In this document: piece by piece, positions 51,431 through 60,869 of the stretch
How positions within the stretch are numbered: the first letter of the stretch is position 1
Layout: each line of letters begins with the position of its first letter
Source: UBA3792 sp045114775
GTDB lineage: Bacteria > Bacillota > Clostridia > Christensenellales > CAG-138
Length of the DNA stretch: 64,000 nucleotides
Direction: 5' to 3'
Assembly: GCA_045114775.1 (NCBI GenBank)
Contig: JBGULC010000023.1
Coordinates: 1-64,000, forward strand
Notes under the pieces: model-generated
What the model was told of the DNA's origin: nothing
Databases searched by the model: none
What the model saw: the letters and a program-made list of their open reading frames with translations, nothing else
Made by a program: the position numbers and the translations under genes

Positions 51431-51445
51431 ATCGCGCTCCTGTCT

Positions 51446-51823
51446 TTACGGTTCGTCGATGATCGCGACGTCGCCCATCAGCTCGATCTCCTCCGGCTCC
51501 GGGGTCTCCTCCGGCATGGCTACGCCGCCTGTGCGAAGATCCTCCGGCTCCGGGGTAATGTCCGGCAGCGGCGCGCCGGGCGTAACCGGCGGTTCGGGCT
51601 CCGGCGCGATATAGCCCTCAAGCCGGACCTCCTCCGGGGGAAGCGTCTGTTCGACGCCCGGCGTCGGCTCCTCCATCGGCACAATGCCGGTGGTTTGCGG
51701 CTGCCATGCCTTGCAGCCCGCAGACGTGCCGATCGTCATCAGTGCGGCAGCCGCCAGCGTCAGGCCTTTTAGGGCTTTTTTCGGATAATTCGGCTTGTAA
51801 CCGGAAAGTTTTTGCTGTTTCAT
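51446..51823 (-). CDS. Exported acidic repeat peptide, candidate radical SAM substrate (A)
   Basis: The ATG at 51823 has AAGGAG eight bases upstream, giving 125 residues. It is a paralogue of the next gene. It shares YKPNYPKK near the start, an LTLAAAALM signal-like segment, a single Cys37, an EPTPG block and a Pro/Glu-rich tail. The related motifs are RLEGYIAP (67-74), RTGGVAM (97-103) and LMGDVAI (115-121). The protein ends in IIDEP soon after the last motif. It leads the three-gene operon with the radical SAM enzyme last. No exporter or peptidase gene is adjacent. Function unknown. Confidence 0.75.
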   Translation of the reverse strand: MKQQKLSGYKPNYPKKALKGLTLAAAALMTIGTSAGCKAWQPQTTGIVPMEEPTPGVEQTLPPEEVRLEGYIAPEPEPPVTPGAPLPDITPEPEDLRTGGVAMPEETPEPEEIELMGDVAIIDEP

Positions 51824-51934
51824 AGCGGTTTCTCCTTTGTGTGCCTCTGTCATAAAGACATTTCAAAGCATGAAAGTGTTACATACAAATCAAACTTTTT
51901 CTATCAAAAATACCGCACACGGCAGGAAAAGGTT

Positions 51935-51962
51935 GCAAAAAGGGGAAACGGTTTGTTTCCCC
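51935..51962 (-). terminator. Terminator of prs
   Basis: On the minus strand GGGGAAAC...GTTTCCCC (51962-51955 with 51949-51942) is followed by TTTTT. Confidence 0.88.
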
Positions 51963-51971
51963 CGCGAGCGT

Positions 51972-52979
51972 TTATTCGTTTGTCGTTTCGAGGCTCATGT
52001 CCATCAGGCGCTTCAGGAAGCGATGATCGAACATCGTGCTCATCGGCGCGCGGTCGTGGATCGTCTTGACCGCCTGCGCGAACATCGGCGCGGCCGAGAT
52101 CGTGCGGAGCTTGGTGCTCTCGTTCATGAACGGGCATTCGAGCGTATCGGTGGAAACGAGCCATTCGTATTCGCTGTCCTCGATGCGGCGGACCGCCTTT
52201 TGCGTCATGACGTTGTGAGAAAGCGCGCCGTAAACGTGCTTTGCGCCGTTCTCCTTCAGCGCCCGTGCGACGTCGACGAGCGTGCCGCCCGTGATGGAGA
52301 AGTCGTCGACGACGAGGCAGTTCTTGTCCCTGACGTCGCCGATGATGTTCAGGACCTTGGCGTCGGTCTTGTGCGAATACCGCGTCTTGTCGCCGATCGC
52401 AACGCTGGCACCGAGCGCCGTCGCAAATCCGTGCGCGCGCTTTGCGCTGCCCGCGTCGGGCGAAACCACGACCAGATCCTCGTTCACGATGCCCTGCCGC
52501 TTGACGTATTCAATGAGCAGCGGACGCGCAGAGAGATGGTCGACCGGCTTCTTGAAGAAGCCCACGACCTGATCCGCGTGCAGGTCCATGAACAGGACGC
52601 GGTCGACGCCGATCGCCTCGATGCAGTCGGCGCATACGCGGGCGCGGATCGAAACGCGCGGCTCGTCCTTTTTATCGCCCTTGGCGTAGGAGAAATACGG
52701 AATGATCGCGGTGACCGAGTTCGCGCTCGAGCGCTTGAACGCGTCGATCCAGAACAGCAGCTCGGTGAACTCGTCGTTCGGCTCGCGGCCGATCGGCTGC
52801 ACGATATAAACGTCCTTGTCGCGGATGGATTCGTTGATGCGGACGAAGATGTTGCCCTCGTCGAACATGATTGTCGTCGCGTCGCCCATCTGCGCGCCGA
52901 GATAATCGCACATACGCTGTGCAAACGGCCGTCCCGTTCTGCCTGCAAAGATCTTGATGATTCCGGATCCGGTATACAT
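51972..52979 (-). CDS. prs: Ribose-phosphate pyrophosphokinase
   Basis: The ATG at 52979 has GGGG six bases upstream; two earlier in-frame starts lack well-placed sites. The 335-residue enzyme has the flexible-loop and ATP-binding blocks (IPYFSYAKGDKKDEPR, ADQVVGFF) and the PRPP loop VVDDFSITGGTLVDVA. It makes PRPP from ribose-5-P and ATP for nucleotides. The sequence is closer to the shorter, divergent Prs forms than to the classical B. subtilis type, judging by the N-terminus. It is a single-gene unit with its own promoter. Confidence 0.93.
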   Translation of the reverse strand: MYTGSGIIKIFAGRTGRPFAQRMCDYLGAQMGDATTIMFDEGNIFVRINESIRDKDVYIVQPIGREPNDEFTELLFWIDAFKRSSANSVTAIIPYFSYAKGDKKDEPRVSIRARVCADCIEAIGVDRVLFMDLHADQVVGFFKKPVDHLSARPLLIEYVKRQGIVNEDLVVVSPDAGSAKRAHGFATALGASVAIGDKTRYSHKTDAKVLNIIGDVRDKNCLVVDDFSITGGTLVDVARALKENGAKHVYGALSHNVMTQKAVRRIEDSEYEWLVSTDTLECPFMNESTKLRTISAAPMFAQAVKTIHDRAPMSTMFDHRFLKRLMDMSLETTNE

Positions 52980-53026
52980 TTTGTTCCCCATGCCCCTTTT
53001 CAATGATATTTGCTCATAGCAAAATA

Positions 53027-53055
53027 AGTATATCACAGCCGTTCAAAAAGGGCAA
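53027..53055 (-). promoter_or_regulatory. Promoter of prs
   Basis: On the minus strand TTGCCC (53055-53050) and TATACT (53032-53027) are 17 bases apart. Confidence 0.7.
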
Positions 53056-53103
53056 CCGTTTCCGCATCATTTTCCGACATTTTCCGCAATCCCGTCCGAT
53101 GGT

Positions 53104-53802
53104 TCATTCTCTCCCGCCATCGTCCCCGCCGAGCGCGGCGCGCATCTTCTCGACGGCCTTTTTCTCGATGCGGGAGACGTAGCTTCTCGAAATGTCCAGA
53201 AGGTCTGCGACCTCACGCTGCGCCATCGGCGCGTCGCCCGAGAGACCGAAGCGCAGCGTCAGCACGACGCGCTCGCGCTTTGTCAATACCTTTCGCATCG
53301 TTTCGGTGAGGATCGCCGCGTCGAGCCGTCCCTGCACCTGCTCGAAGATCGTGTCCGCTTCGGTGCAGACGAGATCCGCAAGCTTTAGCTCGTTCCCCTC
53401 CTTATCCGCCCCGACCGGCTCCTCGATTGAGACGGTCTCCACAAGCTTGCGCTCGCGCCGAAGGCTCATCAGGATCTCGTTTTCGATGCACCGCGCGGCG
53501 TACGCGGGGAGCGTGCCCTTCGACTCCGAAAACGTCGAGACCGCCTTGATAAGACCGATCGTGCCGATGCTGATCAGATCCTCGCGGTCGCGCTCCGCCT
53601 TCTGATACTTTTTCGCGATATGCGCGCAGAGCCGGAGGTTGTGCACGATCAGCGTTTCCCGCGCCTCCTCGGAGCCTTCGATCAGCCGCTGCACCCAAAG
53701 CTTTTCCTCCTCCGGGCTCAAGGGCTTCGGAAACGAACCGTTCGATCCGATCGCGCCGATAAACGCGATCGACTGAAACAACAGCCATAAAAAAGAAAAC
53801 AT
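53104..53802 (-). CDS. sigK: RNA polymerase sporulation sigma factor SigK
   Basis: The ATG at 53802 has GGGAGG about seven bases upstream and gives 232 residues. A hydrophobic N-terminal pro-sequence (FSFLWLLFQSIAFIGAIG) precedes FPKPLSPEEE, as in pro-sigma-K. Region 2 (NLRLCAHIAKKY, EDLISIGTIGLIKAV) and region 4 (LRFGLSG, REVADLLDISRSYVSRIEKKA) are complete. The gene is intact, with no inserted skin-type element. It directs late mother-cell transcription in spore formers. Confidence 0.92.
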   Translation of the reverse strand: MFSFLWLLFQSIAFIGAIGSNGSFPKPLSPEEEKLWVQRLIEGSEEARETLIVHNLRLCAHIAKKYQKAERDREDLISIGTIGLIKAVSTFSESKGTLPAYAARCIENEILMSLRRERKLVETVSIEEPVGADKEGNELKLADLVCTEADTIFEQVQGRLDAAILTETMRKVLTKRERVVLTLRFGLSGDAPMAQREVADLLDISRSYVSRIEKKAVEKMRAALGGDDGGRE

Positions 53803-53917
53803 ACCCTTTCCTCCCACGGATAGGGTATGTCGAATGACGGGGAATCAGAACAGATGCTTCGGCGGAACATCCGAGAATGCAGACCCGGTCTGCCAAAACG
53901 CGGTTTCGACGGACGGC

Positions 53918-55069
53918 TCAGTTCCAGTATTGCTTATACTTGTCCACGTTCGCCTGATGCTCCTCGTAGGTCTTTGCAAAGACCAGCGCACGCGTTTCGT
54001 TCGGATTCATGTTGCAGAAGAAGAGATACCCCTCTTCGAGGTACTGCTCGTCCGGATAGAGCGCCGCGTAGATCGCCGCCGCGCCGGGGTTCGAGATCGG
54101 TCCGATCGGCAGGCCCGGATTGAGATAGGTGTTGTAAGCGGACGTGATGGCCATCTCGTCCTTGCTGAAGGTATAGCGGTTCAGCCCCGTGATATAGTTC
54201 AGCGTGGCGCACGACTCCAACTTCATGCCCTCCCGGAGGCGGTTGTGGAACACCGCGGATACTCTCGGCATGTCCTCCGGCACGCTCGCCTCCCGCTCGA
54301 TGATCGACGCGAGCGTCATGACCTCGTCGCGCGTCATACCGAGCTCCTGCGCGCGGCTGACCCACTCGCCCTTGTAGACCTCGTAATAATGCGTCAGCAT
54401 CCTGTCGAGGATCTCGGCCGGCGTGGAATCCGCATAGATCTCATAGGTGTCCGGGAACAGATATCCTTCAAGCACATAGCGGCGCTCGGCAGCGTTCGGA
54501 AGCTCCGCAATGAACGAATACTTTTCAAACGCCGAAGCGTCGCGGCACATCGCAAGGAACGCGTCCGCATCGGTGTCGATGGCGTCGTTGCCGCGGATCT
54601 GCTTTGCGATCTCCTCGATCGTTTTTCCCTCGATCACGACGAACCGCGTCGTTCTGCGCGCCGGATTGCCCTCCGTCAGCACGTCGACGATCTCCGGGAT
54701 CGTCATGTTCTTACTGAGGCGGTACGTGCCCGCCTTCAGATTGTTCGCCTTGCCGATAAAATCGACGTAGACCTTGAACGAGGCGCTGGACACGATCAGT
54801 CCCTTCTGCCCCTCGCCGCAGGCATGATAAAGAAGATCCGCGATCTGCCCCGCGGACGTATTCTGCGGGACGACGACCTCATAAGGGGTCGCATCCTCGG
54901 GATCGACGGCGGAGATGAAATGCGACAGCACGAACCGTACCGCAAAGACTACGGCAACCGCAACCAGACCGATGCTCAGGATCCATGTTGCGATCGGTCT
55001 TGTATAACGCCAGAACCGCTGCCATCTCTGGCGCACGGCGCTCTGTTCGGTTTTGTCCGTCCGTTTCAT
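53918..55069 (-). CDS. mltG: Endolytic murein transglycosylase MltG
   Basis: The 383-residue protein has a short cytoplasmic start, one membrane helix (about residues 28-50) and a LysM-like region. The YceG catalytic domain carries the active Glu in LASIIEREASVPEDMPRVSAVFHNRL and a later NTYLNPGLPIGPISNPG block. It cuts nascent glycan strands outside the membrane. No ribosome binding site precedes the ATG, and the promoter -10 box ends only six bases before it. Confidence 0.94.
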   Translation of the reverse strand: MKRTDKTEQSAVRQRWQRFWRYTRPIATWILSIGLVAVAVVFAVRFVLSHFISAVDPEDATPYEVVVPQNTSAGQIADLLYHACGEGQKGLIVSSASFKVYVDFIGKANNLKAGTYRLSKNMTIPEIVDVLTEGNPARRTTRFVVIEGKTIEEIAKQIRGNDAIDTDADAFLAMCRDASAFEKYSFIAELPNAAERRYVLEGYLFPDTYEIYADSTPAEILDRMLTHYYEVYKGEWVSRAQELGMTRDEVMTLASIIEREASVPEDMPRVSAVFHNRLREGMKLESCATLNYITGLNRYTFSKDEMAITSAYNTYLNPGLPIGPISNPGAAAIYAALYPDEQYLEEGYLFFCNMNPNETRALVFAKTYEEHQANVDKYKQYWN

Positions 55070-55075
55070 ACCGTC

Positions 55076-55104
55076 AGTATACCATGTTCCGTTCCGGATT
55101 TCAA
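55076..55104 (-). promoter_or_regulatory. Promoter of mltG, placing the transcript start at the ATG
   Basis: On the minus strand TTGAAA (55104-55099) and TATACT (55081-55076) are 17 bases apart. Six bases (GACGGT) separate the -10 box from the ATG, so the expected mRNA begins at or next to the start codon. Confidence 0.7.
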
Positions 55105-55108
55105 GCGC

Positions 55109-55450
55109 TCACGCTTCGAGCGCGCCGAGGTCCAGATCCACCGCCTTTGCAAGGATCTTATAGATCTCGCCCAAAAGCCCGTTCAGCCGGAACTCGGCAA
55201 GCAGATACTCTGCCGCCGCCGCGTCGAACTGGAGAAGCTCGCCGAGCTTCTGAAGCTTTTCCGTCGTCTCATTGTCCGCCGTTCCCGCAACGTTCGCCGC
55301 CTGCGCCTTCATGCGCAGCGCATAGAACTCGTCCAAAAGCGCGGCGGTCGAAGGCTGCGCATACGCGCGCGCCTTCGCCTCGCAATAGGTTTGGTATTCT
55401 TCGGACGCGCGAAGCTTGTCCGCCAGCGCCCTTGCATCGTCTAAAATCAT
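55109..55450 (-). CDS. YlbF/YmcA-family protein
   Basis: The 113-residue helical protein matches the YlbF/YmcA (DUF964) family: ALADKLRASEEYQTYCEAKARAYAQPSTAALLDEF, then a second helical part. In Bacillus, relatives form a complex that helps RNase Y in mRNA maturation and influences sporulation and competence. The ATG follows the stop of the upstream metallopeptidase directly, with GGAGG five bases before it. Confidence 0.85.
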   Translation of the reverse strand: MILDDARALADKLRASEEYQTYCEAKARAYAQPSTAALLDEFYALRMKAQAANVAGTADNETTEKLQKLGELLQFDAAAAEYLLAEFRLNGLLGEIYKILAKAVDLDLGALEA

Positions 55451-56497
55451 TTATTCCTCCATCGATCCAAAAACGATCCCGTTTTCGACGCACCATGCGT
55501 CGTTGTCCGCCGCCCATTGGAAGAACAGCGTCTCGAAGTCCTCGCCGAAGATCTTTTCGAAATCGCCTTGCCCGCTCGTCATATTCGCAAATACAAGGTC
55601 CCTGCCGTAATGCTCCACGAGCCAGTCGAAGAAGCAGCCCGCCTCATAATAACTCAGCGTCGTGAGCATCGGATGTTCGAACTGCTGCTCCGTCATGGTC
55701 ATCGGCGCCTGGCTGACCGTAGAATACACGGCTCCGATCAGCGCACCTGCGCGGATCATCGCCGCACAACCGCGATACGCCTTTTCCATACTCGGGCTGC
55801 CGTCCGGATCTGTCATTCCCTGCGCCGCAACCTGCTTCAGCTCCTCTTCGGAAACGACAGAGCACGCCATGCGGTTTTTGCAGACGATCCGCGATACGTA
55901 TTCGGCGATCGCCTCCGACCAGAAAGTGCTGTCGATTTCATACGCGAAGCACCGGTGCGTCAGATAATGCGTGTACTCGTGCAGCAGCGCCATTTTTGCC
56001 ATCGTGAAGTCGTTGTAGACCTCGATGCAGGGAACGTTCCAACGGCAGTACGCGCCGTATGCACCGAGCTGCGCCTTCTCCGTCCGACCGGAAAAGTCGG
56101 TGTAGACGTCGATGACCGGAACCTCCGTGAGATTGCCGTCCAACGCGGCGATCGCGTCGGCAAAATCGGCTTCCTGGTTTGCAAGGATTTCCCGCAGCCC
56201 TGCAAAGAACGCTTCTTCGCCCATAAGCTCAATGTCCGCCGCGGCAAGATGCCATGTTGCGTGCGGCGTGCGCACAACATACGCATAGGTATTCGAATCG
56301 CTCTTTTCGAGCCGGTATTCGCCGAGATCGACCTCAGGGAGATCGGCGTCCGGTTCGGCGGTCGGTTCCGGCTCCGCCGTCGCCTCGGGCGCGGCTGTCG
56401 GTTCTGCCGTCGGTTCCTGCGTTTGCGCCTTGCAGCCAAAAGCGCCGATGCAAAGGATCAGGCTCAGAAGAATCGCGATGATGCGAATGGTTTTCAT
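55451..56497 (-). CDS. Zincin-type metallopeptidase lipoprotein
   Basis: The 348-residue protein has a lipoprotein signal (lipobox GAFGC, Cys22) and a 30-residue Pro/Glu/Ala/Thr linker. A gluzincin-like core follows: HEYTH at residues 173-177 and, 17 residues further on, SEAIAEY with Glu195 or Glu199 as the likely third ligand. It would act as a peptidase on the outer face of the membrane. The family is not one I can name. It is coupled to ylbF downstream. The linker style is shared with the ABC binding protein at 39039-40247. Confidence 0.78.
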   Translation of the reverse strand: MKTIRIIAILLSLILCIGAFGCKAQTQEPTAEPTAAPEATAEPEPTAEPDADLPEVDLGEYRLEKSDSNTYAYVVRTPHATWHLAAADIELMGEEAFFAGLREILANQEADFADAIAALDGNLTEVPVIDVYTDFSGRTEKAQLGAYGAYCRWNVPCIEVYNDFTMAKMALLHEYTHYLTHRCFAYEIDSTFWSEAIAEYVSRIVCKNRMACSVVSEEELKQVAAQGMTDPDGSPSMEKAYRGCAAMIRAGALIGAVYSTVSQAPMTMTEQQFEHPMLTTLSYYEAGCFFDWLVEHYGRDLVFANMTSGQGDFEKIFGEDFETLFFQWAADNDAWCVENGIVFGSMEE

Positions 56498-56617
56498 AGA
56501 AAATGCCCCCTGTGACTTTTTTACGAGTATATTCTACCGCGGTTTTATCGGTCTCTCAACCGCGCGTTCAGCGGAATCTGACCGGTTATTTCCGCAAAAG
56601 CGGCAGGAAAGCGGCCG

Positions 56618-58264
56618 TTATATCTCGATCACGATCGGCAGGATCATCGGCGTGCGGCCGGTCTTGTCATACAGGAACGACTTGAGCCTGCTCTTTACCG
56701 CGCTCTTGACGTTCGGATACTCGCCCTTGTTCGCCTCCTCAAAGCGCTTTGCCGTCTCATAGACGAGCGCGCTCGCCTCCTGGATCAACGGCTCGTTCTC
56801 CCGCATATAGATGAATCCGCGTGAGTAGAGCTCGACCGGATTGAGAAGCCTTCCGGTCTCCGCGTCGAGCACGATGACCGCCGATACGAGCCCGTCCACA
56901 GACAGGAGCTTGCGGTCGTGCAGCACGACGTCCTCGATGTTTCTGAGTCCGTCCACCATCAGGCTGCCCGCCTGCACGGTTTCCTTCATTTCGCCCTTGC
57001 GTGCCGAAAGCGTGATCACCGAGCCGTTGTGCGCGATGAAAACGCGCTCCGGGCTGACGCCCATTTCCTTCGCGAGATCCGCGTGCATCTTGAGGTGCCG
57101 CGCCTCGCCGTGGACCGGAATGAAATACTTCGGCTTCACGATGCCGAGCATAAGCCGGAGCTCGCCTGCGCAGGCATGTCCGGACACGTGCACGTCCGCC
57201 ATGCGGTCGTAGACCACGTCCGCGCCCTTCTCATACAGCGCGTTGATGACGCGCGCGACGCCGCGTTCGTTGCCGGGGATCGCGCTGGCGGAAATGATGA
57301 CCGTATCGCCCGCGCCGACGTTCAGCTTGTGCGTGGCGTTCGCCATGCGGAAGAGTCCGCTCATCGGCTCGCCCTGGCTGCCGGTGGTCATCACGCAGAC
57401 CATGCTGTCCGGCAGATTTTTCAGGTGCTCGACGGTGACGATCTTGTCGGTCGGGATGTGCAGATAGCCGAGCGTCTGCGCGTACTTTACGATCTGCTCC
57501 ATGCTTCTGCCCTGGAAGCAGACCACGCGCCCGTGCTCGATCGCGACGTCTGCGACCTGCTGGATGCGGTAAACGTTCGACGCGAACGTCGCCACGATCA
57601 CACGGCCCTGCGCCTTCGAAAAGACGCGTTCAAAGGTCTTGCCGATCTCCCGTTCGCTCTGTGTGAATCCCGCGTGCTCAACGTTCGTGGAATCCGACAG
57701 CAGCGCCAGAACGCCCTTCGAGCCGTAATACGCAAGCCGGTTGATGTCGATCGGCTCGCCGTCGATCGGCGTCATGTCGATCTTGAAGTCGCCCGTATGG
57801 ATCAGCGTGCCGACCGGCGTGCGGATCGCGAACGCGACCGCTCCGGCGATCGAATGTCCCGTCTTGATGAACTCGACGGAAAAACAGCCGAGCTTGACGA
57901 CTTCATTGGGATCGACGTCGATCACCTCGACGTCTGTGAGATGATGCTCATCGAGCTTGTGCCGGATGAGCGCGTTGGTAAACCGCGTGCCGTAGATCGG
58001 GCAGCGGAACCGTTCCATTGCATAAGGGATCGCGCCGATGTGATCCTCGTGACCGTGCGTTACGCAGATGCCGCGGATGCGGTCCCTGTTTTGTTCGAGG
58101 TATGTCATGTCGGGGATGACCACGTCGATCCCCGGCATCTCCTCGTCCGGAAAGATCAGCCCGCAGTCGATCACGAGGATGTCGTTCCCGTACTCGATCA
58201 CAGTCATGTTTTTGCCGATCTCTCCCACCCCGCCCAGCGGGATGATTCTGAGTTTATGATTCAT
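56618..58264 (-). CDS. rnj: Ribonuclease J
   Basis: The 548-residue protein starts LRIIPLGGVGEIGKNM and has the metallo-beta-lactamase motif with His70, His72, Asp74 and His75 (THGHEDH). The beta-CASP domain has PVHGEARHLKMHADLAKEMG, and a C-terminal domain is present. It is the 5'-to-3' exonuclease and endonuclease of Firmicutes, with roles in rRNA and mRNA processing. The length matches RNase J1/J2. Confidence 0.96.
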   Translation of the reverse strand: MNHKLRIIPLGGVGEIGKNMTVIEYGNDILVIDCGLIFPDEEMPGIDVVIPDMTYLEQNRDRIRGICVTHGHEDHIGAIPYAMERFRCPIYGTRFTNALIRHKLDEHHLTDVEVIDVDPNEVVKLGCFSVEFIKTGHSIAGAVAFAIRTPVGTLIHTGDFKIDMTPIDGEPIDINRLAYYGSKGVLALLSDSTNVEHAGFTQSEREIGKTFERVFSKAQGRVIVATFASNVYRIQQVADVAIEHGRVVCFQGRSMEQIVKYAQTLGYLHIPTDKIVTVEHLKNLPDSMVCVMTTGSQGEPMSGLFRMANATHKLNVGAGDTVIISASAIPGNERGVARVINALYEKGADVVYDRMADVHVSGHACAGELRLMLGIVKPKYFIPVHGEARHLKMHADLAKEMGVSPERVFIAHNGSVITLSARKGEMKETVQAGSLMVDGLRNIEDVVLHDRKLLSVDGLVSAVIVLDAETGRLLNPVELYSRGFIYMRENEPLIQEASALVYETAKRFEEANKGEYPNVKSAVKSRLKSFLYDKTGRTPMILPIVIEI

Positions 58265-58291
58265 ATAATAAGTTCTTGTTTATTCCTTTCC

Positions 58292-58903
58292 TTAACCGGC
58301 GTTCCCGTAAAAGAACAGGTTGCCGCCGATGTCCTGATAAAATCTGCGTCCGCCCCAGCTCCTGCCGAGCCGCGACGCGCAGAAAAAGAGTATGTTTTCT
58401 GGCAGATCAAGGTTGCCGTACACAAAGATGTCCCGCGCGGCATCAACGATCGCCTCCGGCGGCTCAATGCTATTGAACCGCTTATGATGGATGACCGAGA
58501 ACTGTCCCTTGCGGTATGCCTCCGTCGGGATATCGGTCACCTTCCCTCCGAACGATTTCGCCACGCAGCGATTGTAGATCACGCAAAGCACCGCGCGATA
58601 GGCGCGTTCGTTGCGTTCGCCCGCCTCCAGAAGCGCCACGCGCGCGGCAAGAATAAGGTCCTCCTCCGTCACCGGGATCGCCTGCGCATAGCGCGACAGT
58701 GGCCGCATCCCGCGAAAGAACGCGGGGCCCTCGGCGTTGTGCGCAAACGCTTCTACCGTTTCGTCCGGTTCCTCCCAAAGGACCCAATTCGGATCCGGCT
58801 CGTTCGGAACGCTCGTCCCGTCTTCCGTCGCGCCGGTCTCTGCCGCCGCAGTCGAAAGCGGGAGCATGAAAATACAAAGCCAAACGATGAGAATACGCTT
58901 CAC
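58292..58903 (-). CDS. SleB-type cell wall hydrolase
   Basis: I place the start at the GTG at 58903, before a clear signal peptide (ILIVWLCIFMLPLSTAAAE). An earlier GTG lies inside hslU. The ribosome binding site is weak. The 203-residue product has a Hydrolase_2 (SleB) domain: ILAARVALLEAGERNERAYRAVLCVIYNR, then GQFSVIHHKRF and a C-terminal RSWGGRRFYQDIGGNLFFY. Such enzymes cut spore cortex or vegetative peptidoglycan. It replaces the codY gene usually found after hslU in Bacillus. Confidence 0.82.
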   Translation of the reverse strand: MKRILIVWLCIFMLPLSTAAAETGATEDGTSVPNEPDPNWVLWEEPDETVEAFAHNAEGPAFFRGMRPLSRYAQAIPVTEEDLILAARVALLEAGERNERAYRAVLCVIYNRCVAKSFGGKVTDIPTEAYRKGQFSVIHHKRFNSIEPPEAIVDAARDIFVYGNLDLPENILFFCASRLGRSWGGRRFYQDIGGNLFFYGNAG

Positions 58904-58937
58904 TGTCCGCCCTTTCCCGGGCGGACCGCGCCGCCCG

Positions 58938-60313
<1,376 letters not shown>

Positions 60314-60317
<4 letters not shown>

Positions 60318-60856
60318 GGACGGATCACCTCCACGTTGATATTGCCGTTGGTAAAGATGCAGATGGATTCCGCGATCGCCATCGCCTCGCAGACGATCTC
60401 CTCCGCCGGCATCTCAGTATGCCGTTTCAGCGCCTTTGCCGCAGCGAGCGCATAGAGCCCGCCGGAGCCGATCGCCGCAATGCCGTCGTCCGGCTCGATG
60501 ACTTCGCCGGTGCCGGACAGGATCAGAAGATCGTCCTTGTCCGCGACGATCATCATCGCCTCCAGCTGCCGCATGACCTTATCGCTGCGCCAATCCTGCG
60601 CCATCGCGATCGCCGCGCGTTTCAGCGCGCCGCCGTGCATCTCAAGCTTCGCCTCAAAGCGGTCGCACAGCGTGAACGCGTCCGCGACCGAGCCCGCGAA
60701 GCCCACGACCACGCGGTCGTGATAGAGCCGGCGGACCTTTTTCGCGTGCGCCTTCATGATCGCCTGCTGTCCCATCGTGACCTGTCCGTCGCCTGCGATC
60801 GCGGTCACGCCGTCGCGCTTGACCGCGACGATGGTGGTGCCTTTCAACTGTTCCAT
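60314..60856 (-). CDS. hslV: ATP-dependent protease subunit HslV (ClpQ)
   Basis: The 180-residue protease has a short pro-segment before TTIVAV, with the N-terminal Thr nucleophile exposed after processing. The GDGQVTMGQ and GFAGSVADAFTL blocks of the family follow. It forms the proteolytic chamber for HslU. It starts 13 bases after trmFO ends, within the topA-trmFO-hslV-hslU operon. Confidence 0.96.
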
Positions 60857-60869
60857 CGGATGTACCTCC

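Noticed and set aside
53104..53802. Possible skin-type insertion in sigK
   Set aside because: The gene reads through without interruption from pro-sequence to region 4.
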